The notes below the pieces were generated by a model. It saw only the letters and a program-made list of their open reading frames with translations, searched no databases and was not told where the DNA came from. A DNA stretch of 64,000 nt from Amaricoccus sp003258405 (GTDB lineage: Bacteria > Pseudomonadota > Alphaproteobacteria > Rhodobacterales > Rhodobacteraceae), in assembly GCF_043226085.1 (NCBI RefSeq), contig NZ_CP171225.1:496001-560000 (forward strand), in the 5' to 3' direction. The translations under genes were made by a program, and so were the position numbers. This document shows, piece after piece, positions 1-8,369 of the stretch. Within the stretch, counting starts at the first letter, position 1. Every line of letters begins with the position of its first letter.

Positions 1-76
1 GGTCGAACAGTCGCGGCTGGTCTGACTGCAGGACGGGCGATCGGGCCGCATCCATCCGGGTGCGGCCCGACCCTGC

Positions 77-577
77 TCACTCCGGCTGGTCGAGACCGAA
101 GGCCGGATGATGGATCAGTTCGCCATGCGGTTCGGTGCCGTCGAAGGGCAAGGCCAGAACCACCTCGGGGGGACAGCCCGGGACGTGCAGGCCGGGGAAG
201 GCCCGGAAGCCGAACCGGTGGTAGTAGCCAGGATCTCCCACCAGGGCTGCCCCGCGGCAGGTCGTCCGCAACCGGCGCAGGGCTTCCGCCATCAGCGCCG
301 AGCCGATCCCCTGGCCATGCCACGACGGCAGGACTGCGAGCGGGCCGATCAGGCCCCAGCCGTCCTGGGAGCCGACCCGCGCCATGGAGGCCGCCAGATG
401 GCCGATCACCGCGCCCTCCTCCTCGGCCACGAGCGAGAGGGTTAGCGCATCATCGGCGCGGAGCCGCGTGACGATGGCCGCCTCGGTTCCGGTGGCCTGC
501 GCCAGCATCTTCATGGCTTCGGTGACGACCCGGCCGATCGCCGGGATGTCGGCGGGACCTTCATCGCGGATGAGCAT
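77..577 (-). CDS. yjhQ: GNAT N-acetyltransferase, probable YjhQ-type antitoxin partner
   Basis: A 166-residue single-domain GNAT protein. The acetyl-CoA loop lies around residues 80-100 (LAVLPSWHGQGIGSAL), followed by the YYHRFGF segment typical of YhbS/YjhQ-like acetyltransferases. Its start codon lies one base after the stop of the upstream TopAI/YjhX-like gene, so the two are almost certainly co-transcribed and translationally coupled. In E. coli the same order (topAI then yjhQ) is a toxin-antitoxin pair in which YjhQ neutralises a DNA topoisomerase I inhibitor. The GNAT fold is seen directly. The antitoxin role is inferred from gene order, and a stand-alone acetyltransferase remains possible. 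Confidence 0.7.
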   Translation of the reverse strand: MLIRDEGPADIPAIGRVVTEAMKMLAQATGTEAAIVTRLRADDALTLSLVAEEEGAVIGHLAASMARVGSQDGWGLIGPLAVLPSWHGQGIGSALMAEALRRLRTTCRGAALVGDPGYYHRFGFRAFPGLHVPGCPPEVVLALPFDGTEPHGELIHHPAFGLDQPE

Positions 578-578
578 G

Positions 579-842
579 TCAGCCTCCCTGGTTGTCGAGC
601 TGCGCGCGCACGGAGACGCGGCCGCGCCGCGAGATGCGATACGGGCTGCCCGCGCGGGATTCGATCAGGCGTTTCCGCCGCAACCGGTTGAAGACATTCA
701 GGTCGAAATCGGCGAGGATCATCCCCTCGCGCGTGACGCATGTCACGGAGGTGATCTTCGGACCGTCGTCCCGTTCGTGAAGGATACGGCCGCCCAGGGC
801 CAGGACGTGCAGCGCACGCTGTTCGTTTCGTGAGATGTTCAT
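579..842 (-). CDS. topAI: TopAI (YjhX/UPF0386) family topoisomerase I inhibitor toxin
   Basis: An 87-residue basic protein starting MNISRNEQRALHVLALGG, with the family pattern of 'ITSVTCVTREG', 'VFNRLRRKRLI', 'PYRISRRG' and a C-terminal 'VRAQLDNQGG'. It is close to E. coli YjhX over its whole length. YjhX was renamed TopAI because it binds and inhibits DNA topoisomerase I. The ATG at 842 is chosen because it gives exactly the family's N terminus; an upstream frame extension to 890 is unlikely. A one-base gap separates it from the acetyltransferase gene downstream. Family membership is clear; toxicity in this organism is inferred. Confidence 0.8.
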   Translation of the reverse strand: MNISRNEQRALHVLALGGRILHERDDGPKITSVTCVTREGMILADFDLNVFNRLRRKRLIESRAGSPYRISRRGRVSVRAQLDNQGG

Positions 843-1067
843 GGAAGTCTCGTGTGATGGACGTGAAAGATCACTCCGGGCGCGCAGCACCCGGCGGTTC
901 CGGTTTCACGAGGCCCTCCGCATGGCGGAGAGCCTGATCACACAATCTCGGACATCCAGTCTCCATGGACGAGCGGCGCGCGGTGCCGCCGCTCCTGCCG
1001 GCAATCTAGGCGTCGCGGGCCGCGGGAGCAACCCCTGAGCGGTACGGAGTCGCCGGGGCCCGCCCCC

Positions 1068-1928
1068 TCAGCGGCGGCGGTCGCTCCAGTGGGCGGCGAG
1101 GCGCGCGAGCGGCCCGATCAGGGCGCGCGCGGCGCGGCCCGAGAGGCGGTCATGGGCGACGACGCGGGCAAGCGCCGGGCCGAAGGCGTAATAGGCGCGC
1201 ACGAAGGCCCGCCCCGATGCATGGCCGAGCAGTCGCTCGTCCCGGAACCGGCGGAGCACCATGACCTCCGGATGGGCCGCATCGCCATAGGCGGCGGTCG
1301 CCACGAAGCAGCCGCCGCCGGAGGCCGCGCTGTCTTCCGTCTCGTCCTCGTCATCGTCATCCTCGACAGGGTCCGAGGGCTCGACGATCTCTGGCTCTCC
1401 CACCGGCGTGCCGCCCTGATAGGGCTGAAGCACCGTCTCCCCCGCGTCGTTCTCCTCCTGGACCAGCACCTCACCATCGGTCTCGGCGAAATTCTCGGTG
1501 AGAAAGACCACCTCGCGGTCCGCCCCTCCGACCGAGATTGTGCCGACCGAGAGGCCGATCCCGACATAGGAGACATCCGGATCCAGGATGTTCTCGCGGT
1601 GCCCCTCGCTTCCCATCAGCCCGTCATGCAGCCGCTCGACCTCGCCCGCATCGACGTCACCCTCGAGGCTGGCATAGGCGATGTTCTCGGTGGTCCGCCA
1701 GCTGCCGGAGAGCGGAAATCCGGTCTCCTCGACCCGGTCAGCCACGGTGGAATCATCCTCGCCGTCATGGGACAACTCGCCGGTCTCCGCCATCCAGTCG
1801 GAATGGTCCTGCGCCGAAGCGTTGAGATGCACCTCCATCCGGACAGGGTCGAGCCCCGCCGCGCTGCGCTCCGCGTTGATCGCATCCACGACGCTCTCCT
1901 CGAGGTCTGTTCCGATTTCGATGCTCAC
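1068..1928 (-). CDS. CAP/SCP-domain protein with C-terminal CFI-box domain
   Basis: A 286-residue protein. Residues 10-150 form a CAP (CRISP/SCP-PR1) domain: 'VVDAINAERSAAGL' at the start, 'ENIAYA' in the middle and the signature 'GHRENILDPDVSYVGIGL'. An acidic linker of about 40 residues (EPSDPVEDDDDEDETED) leads to a C-terminal module beginning 'GGGCFVATAAYGDAAHPEVMVLRRFRDERLL', the CFI-box C-terminal domain found on varied bacterial proteins. No signal peptide is visible at the chosen start, which is odd for a CAP protein. The domain calls are firm. The function is unknown; CAP domains have no single activity and the role of the CFI box is not established. Confidence 0.75.
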   Translation of the reverse strand: MSIEIGTDLEESVVDAINAERSAAGLDPVRMEVHLNASAQDHSDWMAETGELSHDGEDDSTVADRVEETGFPLSGSWRTTENIAYASLEGDVDAGEVERLHDGLMGSEGHRENILDPDVSYVGIGLSVGTISVGGADREVVFLTENFAETDGEVLVQEENDAGETVLQPYQGGTPVGEPEIVEPSDPVEDDDDEDETEDSAASGGGCFVATAAYGDAAHPEVMVLRRFRDERLLGHASGRAFVRAYYAFGPALARVVAHDRLSGRAARALIGPLARLAAHWSDRRR

Positions 1929-2068
1929 TGGCGCCCCTCCGTCCGGCCGATCTCCCCGCGCGTCTCCCTCTTGGCCCTCACCCGCCTGCCGGGTCTCGTG
2001 GCCGGCGCAAGAAAGGGATCGCGCAATCGGAACTGGCCTGACAGGGAATTCTGGCTATAGTCAAGCGC

Positions 2069-2518
2069 ATGATCGGTGACCTTCTGAAACGCCTTGCTGG
2101 CGATTACACCCCCGAGCCCCTGCCCGCCGATCAGGCGCGGCTTGCGCTCGCTGCGCTGATGGTGCGGATCGGACGCACCGATGGCGATTACACGGCCGCG
2201 GAGCGCAGCCGGATCGACCGGGTATTGGCGGAGACATACCGTCTCTCGCCCGAGGCCGCGACGGCGCTTCGGCGCGATGGCGAGACGGCCGAGGCCGACG
2301 CCCCCGACACCGTGCGCTTCACCCGCGTCATCAAGGACGCCGTGCCTTACGAACATCGCACGGAGATTGTCGAGGCGCTCTGGCGGGTGGCGGCGGCAGA
2401 CGGCATCAATGCCGACGAGCATGGGCTCATGCGGCTGGTGGCCAATCTGCTCGGCGTATCGGATCAGGACAGCGGGCTGGCCCGCCAGCGGGCGCTGCGC
2501 AGCCTCGGCGAAAGCTGA
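2069..2518 (+). CDS. TerB-family tellurite-resistance-like protein
   Basis: A 149-residue, all-helical soluble protein resembling the TerB/TerB-like fold. It has two related halves ('LALAALMVRIGRTDGDYTAAERSRI' and 'EALWRVAAADGINADEHGLMRLVANLLGV'), each with an acidic turn (DGDYTAAE, DGINADE) like the metal-binding loops of TerB proteins. Such orphans are common in Rhodobacterales; nothing here links it to tellurite. It converges on the mipA gene across a short GC-rich hairpin. The fold assignment is reasonable; the cellular role is unknown. Confidence 0.7.
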   Translation: MIGDLLKRLAGDYTPEPLPADQARLALAALMVRIGRTDGDYTAAERSRIDRVLAETYRLSPEAATALRRDGETAEADAPDTVRFTRVIKDAVPYEHRTEIVEALWRVAAADGINADEHGLMRLVANLLGVSDQDSGLARQRALRSLGES

Positions 2519-2522
2519 AGCC

Positions 2523-2545
2523 CTCCCCGGCGCCAAACCGGGGAG
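2523..2545. terminator. Hairpin between convergent genes
   Basis: CTCCCCGG and CCGGGGAG form an 8-bp stem around a 7-base loop between the convergent terB-like and mipA genes. There is no clear T tract on either strand, so its use as an intrinsic terminator is inferred from position and stem only. Confidence 0.45.
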
Positions 2546-2564
2546 CCGCGTGGATCATCCAGGA

Positions 2565-3560
2565 TCAGAAATCGAGGCTGATGCGGCGGGTGATGCCGAC
2601 GCGAACCGAGAACTGGTCAGCCGAGCCCTGCTCGGTGATCGGCGAATCGGCGGCGTCATTCACCAAGCGTGCGTAGCTCGCGTACCCTTCCACGCCCCAG
2701 CGCTCGTTCCAGAGATAGCGTGCGCCGAGCTCGGCACCGACGCCGAGCAGACCGCCGCTGGGATTGTACTCGCTGAGACCCGCGGTAGAGCGCTCGGCCT
2801 CCGTCGAGGAAATGCCGAAATAGGTATCGGCAAAGCGGTTGCTTCCGAAGTTGAGGCGCGGGCCGAAAGTCAGCGTCAGGCCATCGACCGGATAGGCGAT
2901 GCCGTCGGCACCCACGTCGGCAACCCAGGAATTATGGCCGATGACGCCGTAGCGGGCGTCGGCGAAGACGCGATAGTTGCGCTGCTCGTATCCGATGCCG
3001 AGGCCGGTCTCGAGCGACCAGTCGACGTTGTCGAGGCCGTTGAGCTCCTCGTAGTGCGACGAGTTCCGTCCGCCGATATAGCGCACGGAGCCGCGCAGGC
3101 CCAGGCCGGTGCGGTACCCGACCGCAGCGCCCGATCCGTATTCGAAGCCGTTCGGGAAGCGCAGGTAATCGATACGCGCCGCGCCGTTGAAGCTCGTCTC
3201 GGATTCGCTCGATCCGAAATAGGCCGAACTGACCTGCACGCCGCCGCGCAGGGTGACGACGAGATCCGGCGTCTTGCTGTCGAAAACGCCGTTCGCCGCC
3301 AGGAGCCCCGGCGCGACGCCATCGAGAAAGAAAGCCCCATCGGGATCGCGCGGCGATCCGGGCGGCACTTCGGGCACGATGGCCATCTCGGTGCCCGCAC
3401 CGGAAAGATCGACCGGCTCGGTGGTGGCGGTGTCGAGCGCGGGCGCGGTGCCCATTTCCATCTCGGTCGGTTCTTCCGCCGCGACTGGCACTGCGGCAAA
3501 CGCCAGCAGGCCTGCAAGCGCGAGGCACCCGGAAAGAGAGGCTGTCAGGTCATGTCGCAT
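2565..3560 (-). CDS. MipA/OmpV family outer-membrane protein
   Basis: A 331-residue protein with a signal peptide (MRHDLTASLSGCLALAGLL..., cleaved after AVPVAAEE) and a beta-barrel body of alternating aromatic/polar strands ending in Phe (ITRRISLDF), the usual outer-membrane insertion signal. The central 'YLRFPNGFEYGSGAAVGY' and 'FGPRLNFGSNRFADTYFGIS' blocks match the MipA/OmpV family (murein-hydrolase scaffold or porin-like). The ATG at 3560 has a GGAGG six bases upstream; the longer reading to 3623 lacks this. It stands alone behind an AT-rich upstream region. The family is confident, the substrate or partner unknown. Confidence 0.8.
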   Translation of the reverse strand: MRHDLTASLSGCLALAGLLAFAAVPVAAEEPTEMEMGTAPALDTATTEPVDLSGAGTEMAIVPEVPPGSPRDPDGAFFLDGVAPGLLAANGVFDSKTPDLVVTLRGGVQVSSAYFGSSESETSFNGAARIDYLRFPNGFEYGSGAAVGYRTGLGLRGSVRYIGGRNSSHYEELNGLDNVDWSLETGLGIGYEQRNYRVFADARYGVIGHNSWVADVGADGIAYPVDGLTLTFGPRLNFGSNRFADTYFGISSTEAERSTAGLSEYNPSGGLLGVGAELGARYLWNERWGVEGYASYARLVNDAADSPITEQGSADQFSVRVGITRRISLDF

Positions 3561-3758
3561 GGAAAACCTCCGTCTCAGGCTACGCGGAGAATCGTCGCGA
3601 TTGTCTGTCGGCGTGGTTAACAACAGGTAGCCTCTCTCTGCTGCGGGCGTCGGAACATCTCTCGAAGATTCAAATATAACGGATTCGCAGAAAGATACAT
3701 CCCCGGCCTGCGATCGTGCGTGAAATTACCGGCCGCCATTGCATCGCAGCAACGATTG

Positions 3759-4910
3759 TCAGTCCCGCCGCAGACGCAGGCCGTCCGCGAGCACCCGGCG
3801 CACCACCGAAAGCTCCGCATCCCGGCAGACGAAGGCCTCGCCGATGTCGCGCGCCAGCACAAAGACGATGCGCCCGTCCTTGACCTTTTTGTCCTGGGTC
3901 ATCAGCTCCATGAGCCCGTCGGCATCGGGCAGATCGCCGGGAATGTCGGCGAGCGTCGTGCGCATGCCCATGGCGGAGAAATGCGCCGCCACCCGGCTCG
4001 GCGCCTCCTGCGAACAGAGCCCCAGGGCCGCGCTGGCCTCGAAGGCCAGCAGGCAGCCGATCGAGACACCCTCGCCATGGAGCAGGCGGTCGGAATAGCC
4101 GGTCGCAGCCTCAAGCGCGTGGCCGAAGGTGTGGCCCAGATTGAGCAACGCGCGGTCGCCCTGCTCCGTCTCGTCGCGGGCGACGATCTCGGCCTTCATC
4201 TCGCAGGACCGCCGCACGGCATGGATCCGGGCGGCGAGATCGCCCTGCGCGGCACGGGCGCCGTTTGCTTCCAGCCAGCGGAAGAACGCAGCATCTCCCA
4301 GCAGACCGTATTTCGCCACCTCGGCATAGCCCGCGAGATAGTCGCGCGGCGCCAGCGTTCCGAGGAGGTCGATGTCGGCGAGCACGAGGCTCGGCTGGTG
4401 GAAGGCGCCGACGAGGTTCTTGCCCTGGGGCGAGTTGATGCCGGTCTTGCCCCCGACCGAGCTGTCGACCTGCGCAAGCAGCGTCGTGGGAATCTGCACG
4501 AAGCGCACACCCCGGCGCAGGATGGCGGCGGCAAACCCCGCGAGATCGCCGATCACCCCGCCACCGAAGGCCACGACCACATCGTCACGGCCGACCTTGC
4601 GGGCGATGAGCCACTCCACCGTCTCCTCGAGCCGGGCCCAACACTTCGTCGCCTCCCCCGGCGGCAGCTCGAGCACGTCGCAGTCGATGCCCCCGGCGGC
4701 GAGCCCTGCCTCGAGCGCGGCGCGGTGGAGCGCCGCGACCCGGGTCTCGGTCACGACGGCAACGCGCGGGCGGCGCAGGAGCGGCGCGATCGCTTGACCC
4801 GCCGACGCCAGAAGCCCCGGTCCGATGTGGATGCCGTAGGACCGCTCGCCAAGCGCGACGTCTAGGGTTTCGGGCGCGGCGGCCGGGGCTGCGGTCACGT
4901 CAGGGGTCAT
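3759..4910 (-). CDS. aroB: 3-dehydroquinate synthase
   Basis: A 383-residue cytosolic enzyme converting DAHP to 3-dehydroquinate, the second step of the shikimate pathway, with NAD and a divalent metal. Visible signatures are the NAD-binding 'GGGVIGDLAGFAAAILRRG', 'IPTTLLAQVDSSVGGKTGIN', 'KNLVGAFHQP' and the metal-ligand segment 'LLNLGHTFGHALEA'. Its start overlaps the end of aroK by four bases (ATGA), so the two are translationally coupled. Length and motifs are standard. The extended N terminus, rich in Ala and Pro, is common in this group. Confidence 0.97.
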   Translation of the reverse strand: MTPDVTAAPAAAPETLDVALGERSYGIHIGPGLLASAGQAIAPLLRRPRVAVVTETRVAALHRAALEAGLAAGGIDCDVLELPPGEATKCWARLEETVEWLIARKVGRDDVVVAFGGGVIGDLAGFAAAILRRGVRFVQIPTTLLAQVDSSVGGKTGINSPQGKNLVGAFHQPSLVLADIDLLGTLAPRDYLAGYAEVAKYGLLGDAAFFRWLEANGARAAQGDLAARIHAVRRSCEMKAEIVARDETEQGDRALLNLGHTFGHALEAATGYSDRLLHGEGVSIGCLLAFEASAALGLCSQEAPSRVAAHFSAMGMRTTLADIPGDLPDADGLMELMTQDKKVKDGRIVFVLARDIGEAFVCRDAELSVVRRVLADGLRLRRD

Positions 4911-5518
4911 GGGGTCACGATCTCCAGGGTCGGCGGCCGCTCGGGATGCAGCCGGTCATGTTCGAGCACCGCGTCGATGATGCGCTGCGCCATCACCTCG
5001 TGGCTGGCCTCGCGGGTGCTGTCGACGGTGATGTCGGCCTGCGCATAGACCGGCGAGCGCAGCCGGTCGAGTTCCTCGAGGCGGCCGCGCGGATCGGGCG
5101 CCTCGAGCAGCGGTCGGCCGGGCTTGCCGCGAACCCGTGCCCAGAGCACCTCGACCTCCGCCCGGATCCAGACCGAGACGCCGCCCTCGGCGATGGCCTC
5201 GCGGGTGCGCGGCTCGATGAAGGCGCCGCCGCCGGTGGCGAGCACGCGGGGCACTTCGGTCAGCAGGCGCGCGATCACCCGGCGTTCGCCGTCGCGGAAG
5301 TCGGGCTCGCCGAAATTCGCGAAGATCTCCGGGATCGTCATGCCCGCCGCCGCCTCGATCTCCGAATCGGAATCGGTGAAGGGCACCGCGAGCCGCGCCG
5401 CCACGCGCTTGCCGACGCTGGTCTTGCCCGCACCCATCAGCCCGACGAGCACGATCGTGCGCGCCAGCCGGTAGTTCGGGGTGCCGGGTGCGGGCTCGGG
5501 TGCGGCAGAGTCGATCAT
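4907..5518 (-). CDS. aroK: Shikimate kinase
   Basis: A 203-residue kinase phosphorylating shikimate at the 3-hydroxyl with ATP. The P-loop is 'GLMGAGKTSVG'; the shikimate-binding 'DSDSEIE' and 'FRDGERRV' follow, then 'LATGGGAF' and the lid 'RGKPGRPLL'. The ATG at 5518 is preferred because it gives a family-like N terminus; a GTG at 5551 would add 11 residues. The aroK-aroB pair is transcribed leftward, divergent from the xerD-side genes. In many Rhodobacterales these same genes are neighbours, which supports the assignment. Confidence 0.96.
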   Translation of the reverse strand: MIDSAAPEPAPGTPNYRLARTIVLVGLMGAGKTSVGKRVAARLAVPFTDSDSEIEAAAGMTIPEIFANFGEPDFRDGERRVIARLLTEVPRVLATGGGAFIEPRTREAIAEGGVSVWIRAEVEVLWARVRGKPGRPLLEAPDPRGRLEELDRLRSPVYAQADITVDSTREASHEVMAQRIIDAVLEHDRLHPERPPTLEIVTP

Positions 5519-5637
5519 GGCAATTGCTGTCAGGGCTTTCGGCGGGTACACTTTGCGTTAAGGCGTTTACGGCCAAGTAGCAGTGATTGAACAGTTGAAA
5601 AAGCGGCATTGCAGCCGCAAGGGCAGAGCAGATCGAT

Positions 5638-5766
5638 ATGCGCCACCTCTTTCGCGCGGTACTTTTCCTGGTGATTCTCGGAGCAGCGGCCCTGCTGGGG
5701 ATGGCGGTGTTCTCCGATCTCCCGGCGCCCCGCGCCGAGATCTCGGTGCCCATCGAAGCGATGTGA
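5638..5766 (+). CDS. Small single-pass membrane protein (42 aa)
   Basis: A 42-residue reading frame starting MRHLFRAVLFLVILGAAALL. It has two basic N-terminal residues, one hydrophobic helix of about 20 residues, and a short polar tail with prolines and acidic residues (DLPAPRAEISVPIEAM). Its TGA overlaps the GTG start of the next gene in a GTGA tetranucleotide, a strong sign that it is translated and coupled. I recall similar short proteins beside aroK in other Rhodobacterales, but this was not searched. Function unknown; the topology predicts an inner-membrane peptide with its tail in the periplasm. Confidence 0.6.
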   Translation: MRHLFRAVLFLVILGAAALLGMAVFSDLPAPRAEISVPIEAM

Positions 5767-7346
5767 GCCAGGCACGTTTCCTTCGCCTTGCGGCGGCCGC
5801 GATTGCGGCCCACGCGGGTCTTTCCGGCCTTGCAGCCCATGCCGAGACGCCGCGGAGCGCCATTCCGTGGCTTTCCCAGAGCATCGAGGGCGGCTTTGAT
5901 TCCGCGACCGGCACCCTGCCCGACGCGCTGCCGCTCGGGCCCGAGCCGATCACCGTGACGCCTCTCGGCGCGCCGAGCCGCGACGCCGTCGGCATCCTCA
6001 CCCCCGAGACGAGCGGCTTCCGGCGCGATCTCTGGGGGCCGACCACAGCGGCGGAGGCGCGCGAGGCGGTGCTCTCGGCCCGCGGCACCGGGGTTCCGGC
6101 GGCGCGCGCCCTCTTCCTCCAGCTGCTTCTTGCCGAGGCCGATCCGCCGGACGGCTCCGATCCGGGCTCCGGGCTTCTCGTGGCGCGCATCGACCGGCTG
6201 CTGGCGATGGGAGCGCTCGAGCAGGCCGAGGCACTGATCCTCTATGTCGATCCCTCCGATCCCGCGCTCTTCCTGCGCTGGTTCGATATCGGCCTTCTGA
6301 GCGACAATGCCGAGCCGCCCTGTGAGGCGCTGCGGCGCAATCCCGCGCTTTCTCCCACCCTGCCCGCACGGGTCTTCTGCCTCGCGCGCGGCGGCGACTG
6401 GAATGCGGCGGAGATCACGCTCACCATGGGCGACGAGGTCGGCTCGATCCCGCCGGAGGAGCGCGACCTGCTGGCCCGCTTCCTCGATCCCGAGCTTTTC
6501 GAGGGCGAGCCGGATCCGCCCGCGCCCGATCCGCTGACGCCGCTCGATTTCCTGATGCGCGAGGCGGTCGGGCTGCCGCGGCCGCCGGGGAACCTGCCGC
6601 TCGCCTTCCTCTACGCCGATCTCGGCGAGCACACCCCGATGCGGACGCGGATCTCGGCAGCCGAGCGGCTGGTGATCTCGGGGGCGATCGGGCCCGCCGC
6701 TCTCTTTGCGGCCTATCGCGCGGGCGAGCCCGCAGCGTCGGGCGGTGTATGGGACCGAGCCGCGGCGGTGCAGGCGCTCGACGAGGCACTCGCCTCCGCC
6801 GAGCCCGGCCGGATCGCCACGGCGCTTCCCGCGGCCGATGCGGCGCTGCGTGCATCCGGGCTGCGGGTGGCATTGGCGCAGGAATATGCCGCCGCTTTCG
6901 CCGGGCTTGATCCGGAAGCCTATCATGGCGCGGCGCGCGGAGCGCTCTTCGAGCTTCTGCTTCTGGGGGGCGAGACCGAGGCCGCGGCCCGGTTCCTGCC
7001 CGCGACGCCAGATGTGCGCGAGGCCGTCGTGGCGCGGCTTCATGACATCGCCCTGCCCCAGGATGCGCCGGGACCCGACACCGATCCGCTGGCGCTTGCC
7101 GCGGCGGAGGCGTTTGCCAGCAAGCCGCCGCCCGATCATCTCGAACGCAGCCTCGCCGACAAGAGTGCCGAGGGGCGGCAGGGCGAGGTGATCCTGGAGG
7201 CCCTCGACCTGCTGGCGGACGGGAGCGAGACCGCCCCGCCCTCGCTCCGCGCCGCGCTCCGGGCGCTTGCGGCCACCGGTCTCGAGACGGCGGCACGGCA
7301 GATCGCGGCCGAGACGCTGCTGACCGGGCCGGAAACGGGCCGCTGA
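5763..7346 (+). CDS. Secreted alanine-rich helical protein of unknown function
   Basis: A 527-residue protein with an N-terminal signal peptide (MSQARFLRLAAAAIAAHAGLSGLAAHA) and then a long run of short amphipathic alpha-helical repeats, TPR- or solenoid-like in look (for example 'LLAMGALEQAEALILYVDPSDPALFLRWFDIGLLSDN'). I see no catalytic motif. Translation starts at the GTG overlapping the stop of the 42-residue membrane peptide, and it ends three bases before xerD, so all three probably form one operon. Its place between aroK and xerD may be conserved in the family. The function is unknown; a periplasmic scaffold is only a guess. Confidence 0.75.
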   Translation: MSQARFLRLAAAAIAAHAGLSGLAAHAETPRSAIPWLSQSIEGGFDSATGTLPDALPLGPEPITVTPLGAPSRDAVGILTPETSGFRRDLWGPTTAAEAREAVLSARGTGVPAARALFLQLLLAEADPPDGSDPGSGLLVARIDRLLAMGALEQAEALILYVDPSDPALFLRWFDIGLLSDNAEPPCEALRRNPALSPTLPARVFCLARGGDWNAAEITLTMGDEVGSIPPEERDLLARFLDPELFEGEPDPPAPDPLTPLDFLMREAVGLPRPPGNLPLAFLYADLGEHTPMRTRISAAERLVISGAIGPAALFAAYRAGEPAASGGVWDRAAAVQALDEALASAEPGRIATALPAADAALRASGLRVALAQEYAAAFAGLDPEAYHGAARGALFELLLLGGETEAAARFLPATPDVREAVVARLHDIALPQDAPGPDTDPLALAAAEAFASKPPPDHLERSLADKSAEGRQGEVILEALDLLADGSETAPPSLRAALRALAATGLETAARQIAAETLLTGPETGR

Positions 7347-7349
7347 GCG

Positions 7350-8327
7350 ATGGCGGCGTCCTGGCTTCCGCTCTTTCTCGAGGCAATCCAGGCCGAACGG
7401 GATGCCGCGGCCAACACGATTGCGTCCTACGCCCGCGACATCAGCGACTTCTCGGAATTCCTTGCCGCCCAGGGCAAGGAATTCGCCAGCGCCGGCCGTG
7501 CCGATATCGAGGCCTATCTCGTCGATCAGGCCGATCGCGGCATGGCGCAGACCACGCGCGCGCGGAGGCTCTCGGCGATCCGGCAGTTCTACCGCTTCGC
7601 CTTCGTCGAGGGCTGGCGCGAGGACGATCCGGGCGCGCTCATCAAGGGGCCGAAGCGGCACCGGAGCCTGCCCGGGCATCTGAGCGAGGCGGAGGTCGAC
7701 CGGCTGCTCGATGCGGCGGGATCGGCCCCGGCGGAGATGGACCGGGTGCGCGACACCTGCCTCATGCAGATCCTCTATGCCACCGGGCTCCGGGTGAGCG
7801 AGCTCGTCTCGCTGCCGGTCTCGGCGGTCCGGGGCGATCCGCGGATGATCCTCGTGCGCGGCAAGGGGGGCAAGGAACGGATGGTGCCGCTTTCCGAACC
7901 CGCGCGCGACGCGCTCAAGGCCTGGCTCGATCTGCGCGACGCGGCGGAGGATGCCCGGCTCGTCGCGGGCAAGGGTCCGGCCTCGGCCTTTCTCTTTCCC
8001 GCGCGCGGCAAGCGGGGCCACATGACCCGCGAGCGATTCTTCCTGCTGGTCAAGGAGCTCGCGGCGCGGGCCGGGCTCGATCCGGCAAAGATCTCGCCCC
8101 ACACCCTGCGGCATGCCTTCGCGACGCATCTTCTTGCCCATGGCGCCGATCTCCGCGTGATCCAGACCCTCCTGGGGCATGCGAGCGTTGCGACGACGGA
8201 GATCTATACCCATGTGCTCGATGCCCGGCTGCGCGAACTCGTCTTCGAGAAGCATCCGCTGGCCGACATCGACGACGCGGACGTGACCGGGCGCGATGTC
8301 AGGCCTCTTGAAGGCGGCACGCGCTGA
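7350..8327 (+). CDS. xerD: Site-specific tyrosine recombinase XerD
   Basis: A 325-residue recombinase that, with XerC, resolves chromosome dimers at dif. The N-terminal SAM-like DNA-binding domain spans about residues 1-95. The catalytic domain shows the full set: Arg in 'ATGLRVSELVSL', Lys in 'VRGKGGKERMVPL', His/Arg in 'ISPHTLRHAFATHLL', His in 'LLGHASVATTEIYTHV' and the nucleophilic Tyr in the same block. It starts three bases after the preceding secreted-protein gene. Chromosomal context and length favour XerD over a mobile integrase. Confidence 0.93.
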   Translation: MAASWLPLFLEAIQAERDAAANTIASYARDISDFSEFLAAQGKEFASAGRADIEAYLVDQADRGMAQTTRARRLSAIRQFYRFAFVEGWREDDPGALIKGPKRHRSLPGHLSEAEVDRLLDAAGSAPAEMDRVRDTCLMQILYATGLRVSELVSLPVSAVRGDPRMILVRGKGGKERMVPLSEPARDALKAWLDLRDAAEDARLVAGKGPASAFLFPARGKRGHMTRERFFLLVKELAARAGLDPAKISPHTLRHAFATHLLAHGADLRVIQTLLGHASVATTEIYTHVLDARLRELVFEKHPLADIDDADVTGRDVRPLEGGTR

Positions 8328-8369
8328 GCCCATAACCGCCAGCAATCACAACCCAAGGACCCGACCGCG

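Noticed and set aside
7350..8327. xerD as an integrase marking a mobile island
   Set aside because: Length, motifs and backbone neighbours fit the chromosomal XerD, and no attachment repeats or tRNA are nearby.
4956..8345. A long open frame of over 1100 codons antisense to aroK, the secreted protein and xerD
   Set aside because: It is antisense to well-supported genes, has Arg/Ala-rich low-complexity content and no matching start site. Such frames are expected at high GC.
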